The position numbers and the translations under genes are program-made. From positions 1 through 42,873 of the forward strand of contig QHNJ01000137.1 in the NCBI GenBank assembly GCA_003218395.1: 42,873 nucleotides of DNA. Direction: 5' to 3'. The DNA is from Verrucomicrobiota bacterium. Lineage in GTDB: Bacteria; Verrucomicrobiota; Verrucomicrobiia; Chthoniobacterales; UBA10450. Below are positions 38,032 through 42,873 of this stretch, in pieces (the stretch's first letter is position 1; every line of letters starts with the position of its first letter). Below the pieces are notes generated by a model, which made no database searches, was not told the DNA's origin, and worked only from the letters and a program-made list of their open reading frames with translations.

Positions 38032-39369
38032 TCAAAGCTCGTCGCGAAGGATTTCAAAAACAATTGTGCTATCGATTACCCCTTGCAATGCCTCCGTCCC
38101 GGGTCCGCTGCCAAACCCAATGACGTCTTCAACGGTTCCCAACGCGGATTTCGTGTAGAACGCCGCCGGCTCCGGCTGTTCTGCTCCCGGTTGTTCGCCT
38201 TGATTTCCGTTCGGCTTGCCCGGTATTTTAGCTGCTCCATACGTTCTTGTACCATGCGGACCGGTTGCCCAGGTAATCCATGGCTGTCCCGCGGAATTAA
38301 ATCCGAGCAGAGCAATTCCGCTGTCTTTGCGAAATGGAGACCCATTCAAGCTCAGTCCGCCGATCGCGGCGTCACCGCAGACAATGATTGTCGATTTCGG
38401 CCCCGCGAAATTTCGTGCAACGGCAACTGCGCGATCCAATTCGACCGTTTGGCTGAACGTCCTTTCCCCGTTGTTTTCCTGTGCCGCTTTGCGCATTAGT
38501 CCTGCATCGACCACCAGCAAGTATCCGCCAGCGTTGTATTGAAGTAATTCGATCGCCCGCCGCACCATATCCGAAAGACTCGGTTGCTGGCTTCGCTCTT
38601 CAACTTGGTTGGCAAACGCGAGCTCCACATTGTTAAAAGCGCCGAAAAGCTTCGGCCGTCGCCATGCGGGAACCGCTTCCAACTCGGCACGAGTTCGAAC
38701 GATATCGAACCCGTTGCCACGGAGTTCGAGTAAAAGATCGCGCCCGTCCTGTCTTTCCCCGCCCTTTGTGGTGGGAAGAAATTGCGCCATCCCGCCACCC
38801 ATCGCGATGTCGATCTTTCCTCCATCAACGAACTCAGCTGCAATCCTCTCCACATCATTCGGATCGGCCGCATGTGCGTAAAAAGCCGCGCTGGTTGGAT
38901 CGGTCAGGTTCGCATCTGTCACTAGACCGGTGGCTCGTCCATGTTCCCGCGCTAATTCAGTGATGGTCGTGATAGACTTCCCATCACCATTGATCGCGAT
39001 AGCGCGATTGGTTACTTTCACGCCGGTCGCAATTGCAGTTGCAGCGGCCGCCTGATCCGGAGCGGCGAAATCTTTCGAGCAGTTCGTCACCAAAGCAACA
39101 TGAGGCATCGAATCCAGATTCAGACGCGTGGCAGTCCCGCCGGCATAAGCTCGCGTCGGCGCAAGCCGCCCCGGCGCAAGGCCCTCTCCAATGAACAAAA
39201 CAATTCCGAAAGGTTTCCGGATGACCCAGTGTTGAAAATAAAGAACGCCAAGCCCGGCGAAGACGAGCAGGCAGAAAAGCGCCAGCAACTGGTTGCGCCA
39301 CTTCACGAGGCCGATGTAGGCGCGCCTCCTTTGCCTTGTCAACGAAAGAACCGCTTGTCGATCTCTCAA
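38032..39369 (-). CDS. Alkaline-phosphatase-superfamily protein, probable pseudoenzyme, membrane anchored
   Basis: GIVLFIGEGLAPGRLAPTRAYAGG, APDQAAAATAIATGVKVTNRAIAIN, ATGLVTDANLTDPTSAAFYAHAADP, TVELDRAVAVARNF. Fold signatures present, several catalytic positions substituted. Alternative GTG start 39306. Confidence 0.75.
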   Translation of the reverse strand: MRDRQAVLSLTRQRRRAYIGLVKWRNQLLALFCLLVFAGLGVLYFQHWVIRKPFGIVLFIGEGLAPGRLAPTRAYAGGTATRLNLDSMPHVALVTNCSKDFAAPDQAAAATAIATGVKVTNRAIAINGDGKSITTITELAREHGRATGLVTDANLTDPTSAAFYAHAADPNDVERIAAEFVDGGKIDIAMGGGMAQFLPTTKGGERQDGRDLLLELRGNGFDIVRTRAELEAVPAWRRPKLFGAFNNVELAFANQVEERSQQPSLSDMVRRAIELLQYNAGGYLLVVDAGLMRKAAQENNGERTFSQTVELDRAVAVARNFAGPKSTIIVCGDAAIGGLSLNGSPFRKDSGIALLGFNSAGQPWITWATGPHGTRTYGAAKIPGKPNGNQGEQPGAEQPEPAAFYTKSALGTVEDVIGFGSGPGTEALQGVIDSTIVFEILRDEL

Positions 39370-39391
39370 TCGTCGGCAGAGTGCGCTTCAT

Positions 39392-40838
39392 ATGGCTGGC
39401 CCGGTTATGCTCATTATTCGTGACGGCTGGGGCATCAATGCCGGTGGCCAGGAAAAGCGCGAAGAAAATGGAGACGCAACGCTCCTCGCGCGGACACCAT
39501 TTCACGACAAACTCTACCGCGATTATCCAAACGCGAAATTGAGCGCAAGCGGGGCCGACGTCGGCTTGCCTGATAGACAGATGGGCAACTCGGAAGTTGG
39601 CCATCTTAACTTGGGAGCCGGCAGGATTGTTTATCAAGATCTGACACGAATTAACAAGGCGATCGCGGAGGGCGAACTGGCGCACAATCGGGTATTGAAG
39701 GAAACGTTCTCCAACGCGCGCGGTCACCGACTCCATCTGCTCGGACTAGTTTCCGACGGTGGTGTTCACAGCCATTACTCGCACATGATCGCGCTTGCGA
39801 ACGCCGCGCGGGAATCAGGCGTTGCGGAGATCTTCATCCACGCCTTCACCGATGGACGGGATACGTCACCAACCGGCGGTGCCGCCTATTTGAAAACTTG
39901 CGAGGAGGAACTCCAGAAGAGCGGTTCCCAGATCGTCACGGTCGTAGGCCGCTACTTCGCGATGGATCGCGATCGCCGCTGGGATCGCACGAAAAAGGCA
40001 TGGGACGCCATCGTTCTCGGGCGCGGGGAAATTTGCAAATCGTCCCCATCTACCGCTGTGGATAGGCAATATAGAAATGGCAAAACCGATGAGTTCATTC
40101 CGCCGCTGATTTTTTCCTACGCAAATGAACAGCGCGTGCGTGACGGCGATTTTGTTTTATTTTTTAATTTCCGTGCCGATCGTGCGAGACAATTGTCTCA
40201 AGCCTTTTTGCTGAAAGACTTCGATGGCTTCGATCGCGAAGTGTGGCCCCGGGTTCATTTCGTCACTCTTACACAATACGATGTGACTTATAATTCACCG
40301 TTCATTTTTGAGCCCGCCGAACTCGTGCACATTTTGGGCGAAGTCGTGAGCGCAGCTGGCAAATCGCAACTGCGGATCGCAGAGACGGAAAAATATGCGC
40401 ACGTGACGTACTTTTTTAACGGCGGAATCGAACGCCCTTTCCCCGGCGAAGACCGCAAACTTGTGCCTTCACCCAAAGTCGCGACTTACGATCTTCAGCC
40501 GGAAATGAGCGCCCGCGAAGTCACCGATGAAGTCGTCGAGCGTATGGCGGATTACGACTTGATCATTCTTAACTTTGCCAATCCAGACATGGTCGGGCAC
40601 ACCGGGGTTCTCGATGCGGGAATCAAAGCCGTGGAGACCGTGGACGAATGTATCGCCCGCATCATCCCTTGTGCATTTCATTTATGTGGCCAAGGATGCC
40701 GCACAGTTTCGCTGCGAAGACGGAATTCTGGCCGATGTCGCGCCCACGCTCTTGTTTCTACTCGGTCTGCCGCAGCCCAAAGAGATGACCGGGCACAATT
40801 TGCTCGTGCTGGCTTCAAAAAGAAACCCATCCAGTTAA
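39392..40838 (+). pseudogene. gpmI: 2,3-bisphosphoglycerate-independent phosphoglycerate mutase with internal deletion and frameshift
   Basis: [93 protein letters not shown], then a frame switch to [45 protein letters not shown]; no TADHGN. Confidence 0.85.
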
Positions 40839-41069
40839 CAAGATCGACAACGTGCGTGGAGAGGCGCGTACTGCTCGCGAACACCTTTCGGACTCCTCAC
40901 CTGCAGAACCCCGTTGCTGCTTGATCGCCAACAAGTAAGAAATGGGAAGTGCCAGCTGTGTTCAACACAATCAACAATGTTAATAAGCTCTGTCCCCTCT
41001 TGGCACTTCCGAAATCAGCGACAAAGGGCGCGCTCTCTACCAGTGCTTTAGCGACCTTATTCAGAGCTC

Positions 41070-42755
41070 TTGTACGAAGCGCACTACCGTGAAACCACTT
41101 TTTTGAAAGCCGCCGTCGGAAAAGCCCGAGATCTTCTATCGTTTGTTCGAGCAAAGCAGACCGCCTTGTGGAAGATCAGTTACTTTGTTATTGCAGCCTT
41201 TCTCATTCGCTCAGCCGCATGGAAGCGCTTTTCATTGCCGCAAGATCCGTTAGCCGACACCGATGTCGGATATCTCTGGCCAGCCCTCATGAAGCTGAGC
41301 AGTGGTGCTTTTGCGCATATTCAAGGCCTAAACTTCCTCTATCCGGGCCTGGTTTATCTGATTTTGCAGATCTGCGCCGATTTTCGGGCAATCTCAGTGA
41401 TTCAACATTTCCTCGGCTTGATTGCCGGTGGTTTATTTCTCGCGAGCTGGAGTAGACTCGGCGATTTCTTTCCCAAACCTCGTTTGAACCGTGTCGTGCA
41501 CGAAGCGATCGGGCTTTTAGGCGCTGGCATCTATTTGCTTTCATACGGTCCTATCTTCTCCGAAATGCAAATCCGGCCCGATGGCGTGTGCATGTTTTTC
41601 GAAATCTTGATCTTTTGGCTAATAGTTCAGTTCTTTTATTACCGGATAATCTCACCGAATGCACGGAAGGCGGTTATTTATGGAACCGCAATCGGGGTAA
41701 GCGCTTTTCTCCTCGCGTCGCTGAAGCCGAGTTTCACGCTCATGGCGCTTTTTGCGGTTGCCCCCGTAATCTGGTTAATAGTCAATGCTAAAGGCAATTT
41801 CGCTGGGAAGCTTGCGTTTTTTGCTATCACGGTGCCCATCATCGTGGCGCTGACTCTTACGGAGCATTATCACAGGCGAAACGATCAGATCGTCAAAATG
41901 TTTCTCCCAGAGACCCTCTTTGTGATCCATGCGAAAATCATTCGGGAGCAGATGGCCGCTGACTTAAGAAACGGCCAGACGGATATTTACTCCCCTGCGT
42001 GGCTGCGAGTTGCCTGCGATGATCTCGAGAGAGAAATTCAACGCACGCATAATCTCTATTCTAGGGTGTTCCCCGTTCTCGGATTTGAGCCCGACTACCT
42101 AAAGGTTGGTGCTGATTCCCTTCTCAGTCGGTGGCGGCGTCAACTTGGTAATGAGCGCTTCTTGAGATTCTTGAAGTACTGGTACTGGCACAGCGTCGCG
42201 CACCGGCCATTTGCTTTTATCGACAAAATCGCTGGCCAACTCAGGGTCTTTTACTCGACGAATTGTCCAGCATTCAGCGCGCGGAAGGTATGGCCGTTGT
42301 CATCCCGCTCTTATGCCGGGAGCCTTTCGGCACTGTCTCAATCTCAATCGTTGCAGTTGCTTTCTAAGATGCCGGCCGGATCAGCTTTCTTGGAACACAC
42401 CCAAGCACTTCGTTTCAGCGACATCGTCGTTCATCAAAACAAGGGAGTTCAAATCTGTCATGTTTGCTGCGCTCGGACCTATCTCGCAATTTTGCTCATC
42501 AGTGTTCCCCTTGCAGGTTGGTTCATGTTCAAACGAAGCGGCTCAGAAGAGTCAAAGTGGACAGCATTTTTGGTTATTTTTTTCTACTCCGCCAATTTCG
42601 GAAACGTCTTTGGCATTTCGGTCGTTCACACGATGGAAGTTTGGCGCTACTCCACCGTTCTTTTTATTGCGGCGCTGTTTGCGCAGCTTTGGGCGATCCG
42701 ATGGTTGATTGAAGTCAGTCTAACGACCTTCGTCAATCAAGCTACCCGGCATTGA
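41070..42755 (+). CDS. Polytopic membrane protein, possible GT-C glycosyltransferase of unassigned family
   Basis: About 9-10 hydrophobic segments; early PQDPLADTDVGYLWPALMKLSSG acidic motif; long soluble-looking segment at 300-400 aa. Confidence 0.5.
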   Translation: MYEAHYRETTFLKAAVGKARDLLSFVRAKQTALWKISYFVIAAFLIRSAAWKRFSLPQDPLADTDVGYLWPALMKLSSGAFAHIQGLNFLYPGLVYLILQICADFRAISVIQHFLGLIAGGLFLASWSRLGDFFPKPRLNRVVHEAIGLLGAGIYLLSYGPIFSEMQIRPDGVCMFFEILIFWLIVQFFYYRIISPNARKAVIYGTAIGVSAFLLASLKPSFTLMALFAVAPVIWLIVNAKGNFAGKLAFFAITVPIIVALTLTEHYHRRNDQIVKMFLPETLFVIHAKIIREQMAADLRNGQTDIYSPAWLRVACDDLEREIQRTHNLYSRVFPVLGFEPDYLKVGADSLLSRWRRQLGNERFLRFLKYWYWHSVAHRPFAFIDKIAGQLRVFYSTNCPAFSARKVWPLSSRSYAGSLSALSQSQSLQLLSKMPAGSAFLEHTQALRFSDIVVHQNKGVQICHVCCARTYLAILLISVPLAGWFMFKRSGSEESKWTAFLVIFFYSANFGNVFGISVVHTMEVWRYSTVLFIAALFAQLWAIRWLIEVSLTTFVNQATRH

Positions 42756-42873
42756 GGGCAAAGCCACTTCCATCGCGCAAGCCGGGCACAACCTGCTCAT
42801 TCCGGTTTTTTCGCAATCAGCCGTCGCGTTTCAGCGCGTGAGGCTTGTTTTGCTTCAGGAAGTCGCGATGCCG

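Noticed and set aside
42817-42873. Minus-strand open end ...RHRDFLKQNKPHALKRDG* at the right edge
   Set aside because: Probably the C-terminus of a gene outside the window, but 18 residues are too few to assign.
1-42873. CRISPR arrays, rRNA or tRNA genes
   Set aside because: No regular spacer-repeat array, no rRNA-like stretch and no convincing tRNA cloverleaf was seen by eye; a tRNAscan/Infernal run would be decisive.

Overview
This 42.9 kb window looks like part of a Verrucomicrobia/Spartobacteria-like genome (inferred from gene content and repeat style only). The left half (about 1-20 kb) is mostly housekeeping: partial mutY, RNase HIII, an HU/IHF-type protein, a dCache-PAS hybrid histidine kinase, a processive GT2, an L,D-transpeptidase, rpsT, PDH E1alpha/E1beta/E2, a YkvA/DUF1232 protein, an O-methyltransferase, a dGTPase, a LON-domain protein, aroD, ribE and an ion antiporter. 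The right half is accessory-like: a large TonB-dependent receptor behind a 97/98-bp tandem repeat, then a run of membrane proteins. That run includes four TMTC-like GT-C/TPR paralogs (one broken), a His-rich membrane protein fused to TPRs, a PMT/ArnT-like GT and another polytopic protein, followed by an alkaline-phosphatase-like pseudoenzyme and a gpmI gene lacking its TADHGN segment. The most interesting structure not explained by the ORF track is a degraded REP-associated tyrosine transposase (RAYT; HUH motif MPNHVH readable through lesions). It sits beside palindromes in the broken TMTC-like gene, which also carries a seven-unit heptanucleotide array. Several genes (PDH E2, gpmI, TMTC-like, spermidine-synthase-like, a hypothetical) carry frameshifts or deletions, so assembly error versus real decay must be checked first. 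All annotations come from reading the sequence; no searches were run.
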